DNA from: Planctomicrobium piriforme
Lineage (GTDB): Bacteria > Planctomycetota > Planctomycetia > Planctomycetales > Planctomycetaceae
NCBI GenBank assembly: GCA_945861445.1
Contig: CAMAVF010000004.1
Location: 1 to 51,438 of the forward strand
Direction of reading: 5' to 3'
Length of the DNA: 51,438 nucleotides
This document shows, in pieces, positions 36,365 to 44,817 of this stretch; the stretch's first letter is position 1, and the number at the start of each line of letters is the position of its first letter. The notes below the pieces were generated by a model. That model worked only from the letters and a program-made list of their open reading frames with translations. It did not search any database and was not told the origin of the DNA. The position numbers and the translations under genes were made by a program.

Positions 36365-36877
36365 CTAGGTTCGCGCGCTAGGGGAGTCAACTGCATGCCA
36401 CAGCGCCGCTGCCCAGATCGTCGCGATTCCGATCAGAATTCCGCACAACATTCCACAAATGGCTGCTCGACGAGGTGAACAGAGCCACGCATAATAGGAG
36501 ACAATTCGGTCGGCTCCGAATTCGTATATCCGAAGGGGAATCGGTGTTTCGAAGTTTTTAGGACCCCACCAAAAAAGGATCACAATGTAGCAAATAGCCA
36601 AGGCAATTGGGACTGCCGCAACCCAGAACAACGGAATCTTCCAAGTCAGCGCCACCAGTAGCCAGACCACGAACAGGACCTCCGGCGGCATGAAGCAACT
36701 CGCCAGGCCAATTGTCATGATGACAATTGGCAGTCCGAGGGCGACCGCGAGAAATCGACCAGCCATCGTCTGAGTCCACGAAGCGGAAGTCATCCGCACC
36801 AGGAGCAAGGTTCCTGCCAATGAGAGGGATGCTCCGCACAGAAACTTCGTCCTGGATTTGAATTTGATGACCGGCAT
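36365..36877 (-). CDS. small multi-pass membrane protein
   Basis: A 170-residue protein with about five hydrophobic segments (for example FLCGASLSLAGTLLLVRM, GLPIVIMTIGLASCFM, VLFVVWLLVALTW, VAAVPIALAICYIVILFW and the C-terminal ICGMLCGILIGIATIWAAAL). It has a basic N-terminus and no recognised domain. The ribosome binding site is weak. It lies between the tRNA and parB, 50 bases after the parB stop on the same strand; no function can be inferred. Confidence 0.65.
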   Translation of the reverse strand: MPVIKFKSRTKFLCGASLSLAGTLLLVRMTSASWTQTMAGRFLAVALGLPIVIMTIGLASCFMPPEVLFVVWLLVALTWKIPLFWVAAVPIALAICYIVILFWWGPKNFETPIPLRIYEFGADRIVSYYAWLCSPRRAAICGMLCGILIGIATIWAAALWHAVDSPSART

Positions 36878-36927
36878 TTTGCGGTTGCCTGTAACTTATC
36901 CCGCTCCGAGCTCCCCTGACTGGCGAC

Positions 36928-37911
36928 CTACGACGCCTTTCGCAGGTGTGACACAATCTTGTCGAATTCGTCGTTCGAGTTGAAGTGAATGATCATCTTG
37001 CCGGCGTTCTTGGTGGTCAATTTGATCTCCACTTTCGTCCCGACCAGTTCGCGGACCATATCTTGCAGTTGCTGCAGATGATGGTTGGCGCTCACTTCCG
37101 GCTTCCCTGTGGGCTTGTCGGAAGGCTTCTTGAAGGGGACGCTTTGCTTCTCTTCGATCTGCGCCCTGACCGCAGCTTCGGTCGTGCGGACGGACATGTT
37201 CTCGGATTGGATCCGTTGACACATGGCGATCTGGTCCGCTTCCTGTTCCAGTGGCAGCAGCGACCGGCCGTGACCCGCGCTGATCTTGCCGGATCGCAGC
37301 GCCTCTTTCACGAACGTCGGCAGCTCCAACAGCCGCAGTGAGTTTGCGATTGTCGAGCGGTCCTTCCCCATCTTCTGGGCCAGTTCTTCGATCGAGCAAC
37401 CAAACTGCTCGACGTACGTCTGGAACGCCTGGGCCTTCTCGAGCTCGTTGAGGTCCTCGCGCTGCAGGTTCTCGATGATGGCGACTTCGGAAACTAGCTT
37501 GTCCTCAAGCTTCATGATACGGCAAGGAACTGTCTTCAAGCCCGCATCGCGTGAGGCCAGCCAACGTCGTTCACCGGCGATGATCTGGTAGCCCTTGGGA
37601 GTCTCACGCACCAGCAACGGCTGCAGCACTCCGTGCAGCGCGACGCTTTCAGTCAGTTCGTTGAGCGCCTGCAGGTCAAAATCCTTCCGGGGTTGGAAGG
37701 GGTTGCGGTGCAACGCGTTGATGTCGAGATAGAGCAGTTCGGCCTGGCTGGGAACGGGGGCCGACTCCTGCCCGGGTTGATCACCCACCTGGCCGAGGAG
37801 CGAATTCAATCCGCGTCCCAGTCGGCGACGATTCGCAAACAGACCTTCGTTGGCGACTGGAGCTTCGGGGGTCGGGTTCTCGGAGACTGGGGGCGTGTTT
37901 TGTTCGTCCAT
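36928..37911 (-). CDS. parB: chromosome-partitioning protein ParB
   Basis: The 327-residue protein binds parS, slides along DNA as a CTP-gated clamp and helps segregate origins. RRRLGRGLNSLLG (28-40) is the N-terminal ParA-contact region. The CTP-binding domain includes NPFQPRKDFD (70-79) and GERRW (113-117); ENLQRE (147-152) is the next conserved box. A helix-turn-helix occupies about 173-196 (SIEELAQKMGKDRSTIANSL), and a dimerisation domain ends the protein. The ATG at 37911 has AGGTGG seven bases upstream; a longer upstream frame crosses parS-region DNA and is rejected. No parA is adjacent, unlike the usual parAB pair. Three parS-like sites lie immediately upstream. Confidence 0.95.
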   Translation of the reverse strand: MDEQNTPPVSENPTPEAPVANEGLFANRRRLGRGLNSLLGQVGDQPGQESAPVPSQAELLYLDINALHRNPFQPRKDFDLQALNELTESVALHGVLQPLLVRETPKGYQIIAGERRWLASRDAGLKTVPCRIMKLEDKLVSEVAIIENLQREDLNELEKAQAFQTYVEQFGCSIEELAQKMGKDRSTIANSLRLLELPTFVKEALRSGKISAGHGRSLLPLEQEADQIAMCQRIQSENMSVRTTEAAVRAQIEEKQSVPFKKPSDKPTGKPEVSANHHLQQLQDMVRELVGTKVEIKLTTKNAGKMIIHFNSNDEFDKIVSHLRKAS

Positions 37912-38055
37912 GATTCTGCCACCTGTTGGAAGGTTTTTAAGGGGAGATCGCTGAGCGCGATGAGGGAGCTGAAGGGAGCGGGATTGTATCAATCTCGCTT
38001 TCGGCAGCAAGACCGATTCTGGGATAGATCTGGATCGACATGGTCCGGTGCGAGG

Positions 38056-38071
38056 TGTTTCACGTGGAACG
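38056..38071. promoter_or_regulatory. parS-like site 1
   Basis: TGTTTCACGTGGAACG matches the bacterial parS consensus (TGTTTCACGTGAAACA) at 14 of 16 positions. It lies 145 bases upstream of parB. Confidence 0.75.
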
Positions 38072-38205
38072 AGGTGGCGTGGTTGGCGGACTTGCCAGCG
38101 AGGGCATTCCATATTGAGCGTAACAATCGCCATTGGCTCCCGGTTGGACGAGCGAGGTTGCCCTTGGATTGTTTAACCCGGAGCCTGCGGCGATCGCGAC
38201 CAGTT

Positions 38206-38221
38206 CGTTTCACGTGAAACG
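38206..38221. promoter_or_regulatory. parS-like site 2
   Basis: CGTTTCACGTGAAACG is a perfect 16-base palindrome that differs from the parS consensus only at its outermost base pair. Confidence 0.85.
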
Positions 38222-38340
38222 CATTTATCAAATCGTGAGACACGTCGCAGGCCGCGCTGAGCCGCAGTCGCCGTTGGCTCCCGGTTAAACGAGTGGAGCT
38301 TCCCTTGGATTATTTTCCCCGGAGACAACGGCGGTCGGTT

Positions 38341-38356
38341 CGTTTCACGTGAAACG
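38341..38356. promoter_or_regulatory. parS-like site 3
   Basis: CGTTTCACGTGAAACG, identical to site 2 and 135 bases from it. It ends five bases before the stop codon of the glycosyltransferase gene. Confidence 0.85.
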
Positions 38357-38361
38357 GGATG

Positions 38362-40248
38362 CTACGGAGCCAGCACCTCGTAGAGCTCGACCTTGGCCGA
38401 CTCCATCGGATTATGGCCGAGGAGTCTCGGGTTGCAGTCTGGTTGATCGAGTGCCACCAGGGGACCCAACTGCCAGGGCCAACTGCCCACATGCCGGAAC
38501 TGGCCGCGCACTGCGGCGAACTGTTCGCGGAATCGCGGGTCGCTGAGTGCGTGAATGCCAACCGCCAGATAGATTCTCGTCTGAGAGTTTGAATATTGAC
38601 GCTGGGCGAACTGCAAGCTGCCGATGGGGGCCACATTCTGAACTCCGGCATTGCGGAGCTGGAACAGTAGACTGGGTTCCGCGTAAACGTAAACGATGTC
38701 AGTCGTGGGGTCGGTGTCCCCTTCCGAGACTATTGAGCTCGTGCGCTTCAATTGTTGGTAGTTGATCCTCATCGCTATCTCGCGGGCGGCGCTGGGCAGC
38801 GACGACTGATCGGGGAAGGATCGAAAGAATGATTCTTGAAAGGATCGATCTGCGGGGTTGATGAACCCTCCCAAGCCAAAGGCGATGGCCACCACGATCA
38901 GCGATTGACTAAGGAACGGAACATTGATGAGCGGAGAAAACGGCGGAGTCAGGCGTCCTTTCCAGAAGACGCTCCACACCTGTTGAACAGCCAGTCCGAC
39001 ACCCAGGCTCGTGGCGAAAACTTCTGGAAGAGTGAGTCGCAGGTAAGGAGTGTAGAGCGGCGTCGCCAGCAGCAGGCCGCCGAACCAGACGAGCAGGATC
39101 CAATAACCGAGGTCCGATCGGTCGCCGCGATGAAGCTCGTAAGTTCCTTTTCGAGAGCACCAGAACCAAATGACAATCCCTTGGCACGAGCAGGCCAACG
39201 TCCCAAGCACGGGAGCCGACAACGCGAGTAGCGTGACTACGACAAGGCCAGACCAGGGAACGGAATTCAGAATGGGATGCGCGAAGTTCAGGCGCCGTCG
39301 TTCTTCCTCAGTCATTTCATTCGGCAGCTTGGTGCGAGGGCGGGTTCCGATCCCCAGACACAGGCAGAAGAGCATGAACCCACAGGCCGCACCAATCAAC
39401 AGACCTTCGTTGATTAAGCCTCGTACCGAGGCGAGTTGCTCGAGCTGGCGTACGGCACTCGACCACCAGCCAACTAGTCCGACGATGTATTGCCGATGAT
39501 TGGCTGCGACGCTTGCATACCCTCCCTTCGACTGCAGGCTCCACAGCCAGGGCGACCAGGTTGCGAACCCGATTGCTCCGGCGATAACGCAGGTGGTCAG
39601 TGCGGTTTTGGTCTGTTTCCAGATCCCGCGGCACAGCATCCCGCGTAGCACGACCGCGCCGGCGACGATAGCCAGCGGCATCCAGCCGTTGTACTTCGTG
39701 GACCAGGCCAGGCCAATCAACAACCCCGCCACCAGTCGATCGATCGGGCGGCCGCTGCCGCAGGCACGATGCAACGCCCAGAGCGCCGCCAGCCACCACA
39801 TCCCCAATAATGAGTCGGTCAGTGCCGAGCGGCTCAGCAAGACTAGGACTTCGTTCGTCGCCCCTAGGGCTGCGGCGACCAAGCCCGCGACCGGGCCGAA
39901 CCAACTGCGTCCCAGCCACCACAGCAGAAGGACGGAGACAGTTCCTGCCACTTGGCTCGGCCACATCGCAGCGGCATTCGAAGGGCCGCTGAAGACGAAG
40001 CACCACTCAATCAGCGCCGGCAGCAATGGCGGAGCGTACAAGTGCTGAGCTGGGTAGGCATGATCGGGGCGATCCCCAAACCAGATGTTCGAGGCATAGA
40101 CGCCCTCATCGAAATGTTCGACAGCCAGGCGTTCCGGAAACGAAAACCGCAAGCCAATGGCAATCATCAGCACGCAGCCCATCACGATCCATTCCCACCT
40201 CGCGACCGGGGAGATCAGAGACGGTGAATTGGTTGTCGGGGAAGTCAT
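38362..40248 (-). CDS. GT39-like (PMT/ArnT superfamily) membrane glycosyltransferase
   Basis: The 628-residue protein has about eleven membrane segments. The periplasmic loop after the first segment carries HFDEGVYASNIWFG, the DE-type motif of GT-C enzymes that use polyprenyl-phosphate sugars. Later hydrophobic segments include LVAGLVAAALGATNEVLVLL, and AWSTKYNGWMPLAIVAGAVV is typical of the family. The C-terminal 180 residues are soluble and periplasmic. It probably transfers a sugar to a protein or lipid at the outer face of the inner membrane; donor and acceptor are unknown. The start ATG has no strong binding site. The gene lies upstream of parB on the same strand, beyond the parS block. 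Confidence 0.85.
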   Translation of the reverse strand: MTSPTTNSPSLISPVARWEWIVMGCVLMIAIGLRFSFPERLAVEHFDEGVYASNIWFGDRPDHAYPAQHLYAPPLLPALIEWCFVFSGPSNAAAMWPSQVAGTVSVLLLWWLGRSWFGPVAGLVAAALGATNEVLVLLSRSALTDSLLGMWWLAALWALHRACGSGRPIDRLVAGLLIGLAWSTKYNGWMPLAIVAGAVVLRGMLCRGIWKQTKTALTTCVIAGAIGFATWSPWLWSLQSKGGYASVAANHRQYIVGLVGWWSSAVRQLEQLASVRGLINEGLLIGAACGFMLFCLCLGIGTRPRTKLPNEMTEEERRRLNFAHPILNSVPWSGLVVVTLLALSAPVLGTLACSCQGIVIWFWCSRKGTYELHRGDRSDLGYWILLVWFGGLLLATPLYTPYLRLTLPEVFATSLGVGLAVQQVWSVFWKGRLTPPFSPLINVPFLSQSLIVVAIAFGLGGFINPADRSFQESFFRSFPDQSSLPSAAREIAMRINYQQLKRTSSIVSEGDTDPTTDIVYVYAEPSLLFQLRNAGVQNVAPIGSLQFAQRQYSNSQTRIYLAVGIHALSDPRFREQFAAVRGQFRHVGSWPWQLGPLVALDQPDCNPRLLGHNPMESAKVELYEVLAP

Positions 40249-40552
40249 GTGCTACGAGCCAGGCCGGAAATCGAAGGACGTCAAGTTGCAATGTCTGAAA
40301 TTGCAGCGATTGCGCCTCATGCAGCATATCAGGTGCGAACGAAGTTCGCAGTCGCGAAGGTTGATGCCATGTTCGACCAAACCAATTGATCCCGAGTATT
40401 CACAACCGGGCAGTCTCGATTCTTCGAGCCGAAGGTTCTAAAATTAAAAGTGAGTCATTCAACCCCTGCTGGCTGTGTCTGTGGATGAATTGCCTCGCAC
40501 AGCCCGATGACCGAATTTCGTTTCAAATTGCATGAGGAATGTCGCGACGACC
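40249..40552. other. 304-base divergent intergenic region without a gene
   Basis: It separates the glycosyltransferase (minus) from the TPR gene (plus). I see no convincing frame, hairpin or promoter consensus. Confidence 0.45.
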
Positions 40553-40876
40553 ATGAGTAATCCAGACAAGCAGTACGACGAAGCCGTGAAGTTGAAGGAA
40601 AAAGGGGACCTGGAAAGTGCGGTTTCCATTCTGAAAGACATTGTCGGATCGACCCCGACGCATACCCTGTCCCACTCGGCGTTATCCGTCTATTTGCAGA
40701 AACTCGGCCGGGGTGACGAAGCCATCCAGCACGCGATCAAGGTGACCGAACTGGAGCCCAAGGACCCATTTTCGTTCACGCAGTTGAGCGTTATTTATGT
40801 CCGCTGCGGGAAGATCCAGGAAGCGGAAGACGCGAAGGCGAAGGCACACGAATTGACCGGCGGGCATCATCATTGA
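40553..40876 (+). CDS. small TPR-repeat protein
   Basis: The 107-residue protein consists of about three tetratricopeptide units: QYDEAVKLKEKGDLESAVSI, SHSALSVYLQKLGRGDEAIQ, and PFSFTQLSVIYVRCGKIQEA. It has no signal peptide and ends with GGHHH. TPR proteins mediate protein contacts. Start choice between ATG at 40553 and one 21 bases earlier is uncertain. It converges with the next gene, with nine bases between the stop codons. Confidence 0.8.
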   Translation: MSNPDKQYDEAVKLKEKGDLESAVSILKDIVGSTPTHTLSHSALSVYLQKLGRGDEAIQHAIKVTELEPKDPFSFTQLSVIYVRCGKIQEAEDAKAKAHELTGGHHH

Positions 40877-40885
40877 TATGGGCGG

Positions 40886-41461
40886 TCACGGCTTCTTGGG
40901 GGCAACTGGTTTGGCCGCCCCGGCCTCGCGTGGTGCCACCAGGCCCGAAATCCAAATGCTCACAACCATCAGGATCAACAGGAATTTGGCGGTCGCGCTC
41001 CAGAACGCCAGCGGATACAGCACCGAGCGCCCGTCACTCTGCAGGAAGATCAGCAGGACGATGTTCTCGGCTCCGTCCAGGAGTCCAGCCAGAATCGCTC
41101 CCCAGGACAGCCACGCAAACCGGTTGCCTCGGCCGAGATTGCTCTTCATCCAGCGGGCTGCCGACCAGCGGCAACCGTAGAGCATCCATAGCGAATAGCT
41201 CGACAGAAACAGGTAGTCCAACCCGAGCCCAAAGGCGGCCGCCAACCGCTCCTTGGGGTGCCAGTCGTAGACGATTTGCTTGGCGGCCTGGGTGCTCCCT
41301 GCCAATTGCAGCGAGATCATTCCCAAGGGGGCATGCGTAGTCTTCAATGGATGATCAACGATGGCCATTGCCACGGCGATGGCGATCGTGGAGACCGTTA
41401 ACCAGCGCTGCCAGCGTTGATGAACTGGCGTGAACAAACTGTTCCCCGAATCTGTCGACAT
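40886..41461 (-). CDS. four-pass membrane protein of unknown function
   Basis: A 191-residue protein with hydrophobic segments near residues 20-37 (WLTVSTIAIAVAMAIV), 73-95 (FGLGLDYLFLSSYSLWMLYG), 117-137 (AWLSWGAILAGLLDGAENIV) and 150-172 (LAFWSATAKFLLILMVVSIW), and a polar tail with PKKP. The motif GLLDGAENIVLL is notable but I know no family for it. GGGAG lies about ten bases before the ATG. Confidence 0.75.
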   Translation of the reverse strand: MSTDSGNSLFTPVHQRWQRWLTVSTIAIAVAMAIVDHPLKTTHAPLGMISLQLAGSTQAAKQIVYDWHPKERLAAAFGLGLDYLFLSSYSLWMLYGCRWSAARWMKSNLGRGNRFAWLSWGAILAGLLDGAENIVLLIFLQSDGRSVLYPLAFWSATAKFLLILMVVSIWISGLVAPREAGAAKPVAPKKP

Positions 41462-41722
41462 TGTGCTGAACTCCCTTGTTCGCTCTGGTCGTAATCCTTA
41501 CGGCCCCCGGTTCGACCGATTCAATTGGCTTGCTGGCCAGCATAAAACGCGGAGGGCAGAATTGGAAGCTCAGACTCCGTTCAAAGAGAGGCGGTAATTG
41601 TCCTCATGCTGGTTTTGAGGATACAATACAGTGTTGCCGCGACAGTAATCCGCCAGACAGTCCGCACTCTGTCGATCTTGAGTTCCGAAATCCTGCCGGC
41701 TGCATCTTCATAGGATCTGCCC

Positions 41723-42010
41723 ATGCCCATGTACGTTTATGATGTCCTGGATGACGACGGAGCCGTGTGTGGCTCGTTCGAGATCATTCAAAAAATCACT
41801 GCCGACCCATTGACCAAACATCCCGAAACGGGCCAGACCCTGCGCATGAAAATGTCGGCTCCGTTTGTCGGCCGGAAGGCCAATAATCCAATGCCCAAGG
41901 CCGACATTTCAAACCGCAACCTGGGAAAGCTGGGCTTCACCAAGTACCAGAAATCGCCCAAGGGGGGCTACGATAGAGTCGCGGGCGACGGCCCTGATCT
42001 GGGCAAATAG
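41723..42010 (+). CDS. FmdB-like protein lacking the zinc-ribbon cysteines
   Basis: A 95-residue protein whose N-terminus follows the FmdB zinc-ribbon plan: MPMYVYDVLDDDGAVCGSFE, then HPETGQTLRMKMSAPFVG. In FmdB proteins two CxxC pairs bind zinc. Here the first pair is replaced by V and D positions and the second (CPKCG) reads HPETG. Only one cysteine remains. It therefore probably does not bind zinc in the usual way. It may be a diverged regulator. The C-terminus is basic and lysine-rich. The start ATG opens directly with the conserved MPMYVY. Confidence 0.75.
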   Translation: MPMYVYDVLDDDGAVCGSFEIIQKITADPLTKHPETGQTLRMKMSAPFVGRKANNPMPKADISNRNLGKLGFTKYQKSPKGGYDRVAGDGPDLGK

Positions 42011-42047
42011 GCGCCAAATCGCTGGCGTTTCATTGGTCAATTTTTGT

Positions 42048-42118
42048 CACTTGGGTCCTTGGCGTCCTTTAAGTTCCTTTTAAATCAAGGAACTTAAAGG
42101 ACGCCAAGGACCTAAGTG
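42048..42118. repeat. very strong 32-base hairpin (CTTGGCGTCCTTTAAGTTCC)
   Basis: Left arm 42048-42079 and right arm 42087-42118 are reverse complements with one mismatch in 32; the loop is seven bases. A short T run follows, so it could terminate the FmdB-like gene, but the length suggests a mobile palindromic repeat. Confidence 0.85.
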
Positions 42119-42428
42119 TTTTTGCCTGGGTGCGTGATCTGGATACTGGCCCTGCACTGGTTAGCGTAGTGCCGGTTGTTCGCCGGGTGCTGACTGTGTC
42201 ACGAATTACGACAAATCATGTTTTGATGTGTTGTACCGTTTCGGCAGCTTCGGTTGTTGATTCCGTGCGAGGTCGTGATTGACTGTTGGTCTGTGCGAGC
42301 TAGGTTTGCGCACGTGTAGGTCAATGTGATTGCCGGTTGCGTCCGTTATTGCGCAAGTCGATAACGGGCGAACTGCGGCAGAGAATCGAGACCTCACTTG
42401 CCGGGCAGCTAATCCTCGAAAATCCGTC

Positions 42429-44612
42429 ATGACGCTAAAGATTCCGCCAGCCGCATCCTCGGTGTTGTCAGAGCTCGAAAAGACGCTCGGGGAGCGCTCA
42501 CCGGCGAATGGTTTGCAGTTGACCGATGCCACTTCGTTGAGCAGTCATCCATCGGATTCGTCACGAGTCCTGCTGGGTCTGATGGCACTCTCTCACAAGG
42601 CACGATCGGGTCCCGAGGCGAACCCGGAACTGCTGGAAGGGGTGATCGATGCCGGTGTGCTGCGGAGCCTGTTGTCAGCACTCCATTATCGCGACCCGGC
42701 CTCGCTGCACCACGTGCGGCGAACGGCCAGTGTGGCGACCTCGCTGGCCCGTTTTCTGGGCTGGGATGGACGCCAGCTCAAGGTCCTGGAGGTCGCGGCG
42801 CTCCTGCATGACATGGGAAAGATCGGTGTCCCGGACAATGTTTTGTTCAAACCGGCGATACTTAGTCCGGACGAATCGGAGTTGATGTCGCTGCACTACA
42901 ACATCGGTCTGGATGTGCTGCAGGCGTGCCGTGTCGATCCTGAGGTACTTGATTTTGTGGGGAGCACTCACAGCTTTTCCGACAGCACAACGTCGCGATT
43001 TCGGAACATCAACGAGGTTCCCATGGGAGCCCGGATCCTGACGATCGCCGACGCGTATGACTCACTGCGAACGGAACAAGTGTATCGTATTGGGAAATCG
43101 CATGCCGAAGTCATGAGTATTCTCGGGCAGCATTCGGGCACTCAGTTTGACGGCAACATCGTCTCGGCGCTGGGGCGCTGTTGCAAAGATGAAGGACCGC
43201 CGGAATATGCCCCTGGCGTACACAATTCGACCTTCACTTCGAATCCACTGGGAGCGTTGGAGGCGTTGGAAGCCAGTACGTTGTGTCACATTTTCAATCA
43301 CCTGTATTTGCTGGAAAGCCTCTACGACGGTTTCTATCTGATCGATTCCGACATGCGTGTCGTCGTGTGGAATCGCGGCCTGGAAACGCTGCTGGGCCGC
43401 TCCGCAGGTGACATGTTGAATCGCATCTGGACCGATCGTGAATTGAGCTTTACCGACCTGCATGGAGAATCGCTCGTCGAAAATGAATTGCCGCTGCAGC
43501 GCGTACTGGCGACAGGTCGCACGGTGACGACATCGTTGCGTGCCAAACATGCCGACGGTGCCTGGAAGGAAGTCGAGTTACAGACAGTTCCGCTGCTGGA
43601 TAACGACCAGCGGTTGTACGGTGTGGCAGGGATCGTCCGCGATTTGGGCCGGGCTGGACGCAAGCCCCAGGAGTTTCGCGAGCTGCGCCGTGCGGCGACG
43701 CGTGACCCCTTAACGCTCTTGTCCAACCGGGGTGAACTCGAAACGCAACTCGCTGTCCAGATGTCGGAACAGGCACGCCCAGATCAGACCACTCCGTTCA
43801 GCCTGATCTTCGTCGACGTCGATCACTTCAAGTCCATCAATGACAACTACGGCCACCCCGTGGGTGACAAGGTCCTGATTGAGCTGGCCCGGCTCATGCA
43901 GCAGGAGATGTATTCCGGAGAACTCGTGGCGCGCTACGGAGGCGAGGAATTCGTCATTCTGTGTCCCGATACCGACCTGGACACCGCCGTGGTCCGAGCT
44001 GAACGGTTGCGGAACTCCATCGCCAAGCTGCAGATCGCCGACATGTCGGGCCGCAGCCTGACCGCTTCGTTGGGCGTCGCACGCTATGAGAGCGGTGATT
44101 CAGTTGAGAGTCTATTGCGCCGGGCAGACGAGGCACTGTATCTGTCGAAGGACCGTGGCCGAAATCAAACGAGCTCGTTGAAACTCGGGCAATCTCGGCA
44201 TAGTCGAGACACAGCGACAGCCGAGGCCAACAACGATCCTTTCCTGTTCGACGCCGAGTTCGAGGCACTCGTCTCCCATGACATGGTGATCTACAAACTG
44301 GGAGGCTTCATTACCGAAAACGAAGCCAAACTGATGAAGGTGACTCAGTCCCAGGTGATCCTGCAAATCGGCCGCGTGAATTTCATTCCGTACTGGGGCA
44401 AAGACGTCGCCAGCCAGCCGGTCGAGTTGGAATTGAACATTGGCAAGAAGGTGGGGGGGCACAACCCGAAGGCCGTCAGTTGCAATGCCAAGATCACCGT
44501 GCAGATGAAACCTAAGGGTTGGATCCGCCAGCCGGAAATTTTTCAGCAACGCGCCAAGCAGCTCTTCAAAGACCTGCGCGCCTTCTTCGTTGCCGAGACG
44601 CCGTTGACTTAG
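42429..44612 (+). CDS. GGDEF diguanylate cyclase with degenerate HD-GYP and PAS domains
   Basis: The 727-residue protein has an HD-type domain at about 80-260 (LHHVRRTASVATSLARF and LLHDMGKIGVPDN) in which the GYP part is missing: the expected HHERWDGSGYP reads THSFSDSTTSRFR. A PAS domain follows (about 290-400). The GGDEF domain (about 410-575) is intact: FVDVDHFKSINDNYGHPVGD and GGEEF at 504-508. The inhibitory RxxD site is not seen. A further uncharacterised domain (590-727) ends the protein. It should make cyclic-di-GMP. The ATG at 42429 is chosen; an upstream TTG frame is less likely. Confidence 0.9.
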   Translation: MTLKIPPAASSVLSELEKTLGERSPANGLQLTDATSLSSHPSDSSRVLLGLMALSHKARSGPEANPELLEGVIDAGVLRSLLSALHYRDPASLHHVRRTASVATSLARFLGWDGRQLKVLEVAALLHDMGKIGVPDNVLFKPAILSPDESELMSLHYNIGLDVLQACRVDPEVLDFVGSTHSFSDSTTSRFRNINEVPMGARILTIADAYDSLRTEQVYRIGKSHAEVMSILGQHSGTQFDGNIVSALGRCCKDEGPPEYAPGVHNSTFTSNPLGALEALEASTLCHIFNHLYLLESLYDGFYLIDSDMRVVVWNRGLETLLGRSAGDMLNRIWTDRELSFTDLHGESLVENELPLQRVLATGRTVTTSLRAKHADGAWKEVELQTVPLLDNDQRLYGVAGIVRDLGRAGRKPQEFRELRRAATRDPLTLLSNRGELETQLAVQMSEQARPDQTTPFSLIFVDVDHFKSINDNYGHPVGDKVLIELARLMQQEMYSGELVARYGGEEFVILCPDTDLDTAVVRAERLRNSIAKLQIADMSGRSLTASLGVARYESGDSVESLLRRADEALYLSKDRGRNQTSSLKLGQSRHSRDTATAEANNDPFLFDAEFEALVSHDMVIYKLGGFITENEAKLMKVTQSQVILQIGRVNFIPYWGKDVASQPVELELNIGKKVGGHNPKAVSCNAKITVQMKPKGWIRQPEIFQQRAKQLFKDLRAFFVAETPLT

Positions 44613-44617
44613 AACCC

Positions 44618-44693
44618 CTAACAAAACCGGTTGTGGCAGGTTCAGAACCGCGATATTTCAAGGGGTTCTGAACTGACGCAGAGGTTTTGTTAG
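44618..44693. terminator. nested hairpin after the GGDEF gene
   Basis: CTAACAAAACC (44618-44628) pairs with GGTTTTGTTAG (44683-44693), and inside it GTTCAGAACC (44640-44649) pairs with GGTTCTGAAC (44664-44673). It starts six bases after the stop codon. It may terminate the transcript. Confidence 0.6.
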
Positions 44694-44716
44694 CGTTTCT
44701 TAGTACCTGCATAGTG

Positions 44717-44809
44717 GAACGTCGTAAGGCTTCCGCCGATCACCGTCCGACTCTCTGCCCGCTCGAATCACGTTTTCGCCGATGGCTGCGTCAGAATTCT
44801 TACGAATTC
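44717..44809. repeat. GTAAGRCTTC/GAATTCTTAC repeat, copy 1
   Basis: GTCGTAAGGCTTC at 44721-44733 and the palindrome GAATTCTTACGAATTC at 44794-44809 form a unit also found at 48366-48421. It is intergenic, between the GGDEF gene and ilvE. Confidence 0.65.
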
Positions 44810-44817
44810 TGCTACGA

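Larger units (their letters stand above)
38127..38356. repeat. two tandem direct repeats, each ending in parS
   Basis: Units 38127-38221 and 38268-38356 share TTGGCTCCCGGTT, CCCTTGGATT, CCGGAG, GGCG and CAGTTCGTTTCACGTGAAAC-like ends (GGTTCG in the second). They differ by substitutions and a short indel. Each unit ends in a perfect 16-base parS palindrome. This suggests duplication of a parS-bearing block. Confidence 0.8.

Noticed and set aside
36928-38133. Longer parB frame starting upstream of the ATG at 37911
   Set aside because: The extra 74 residues have no ParB character and run over the upstream parS block; AGGTGG sits properly before the ATG at 37911.
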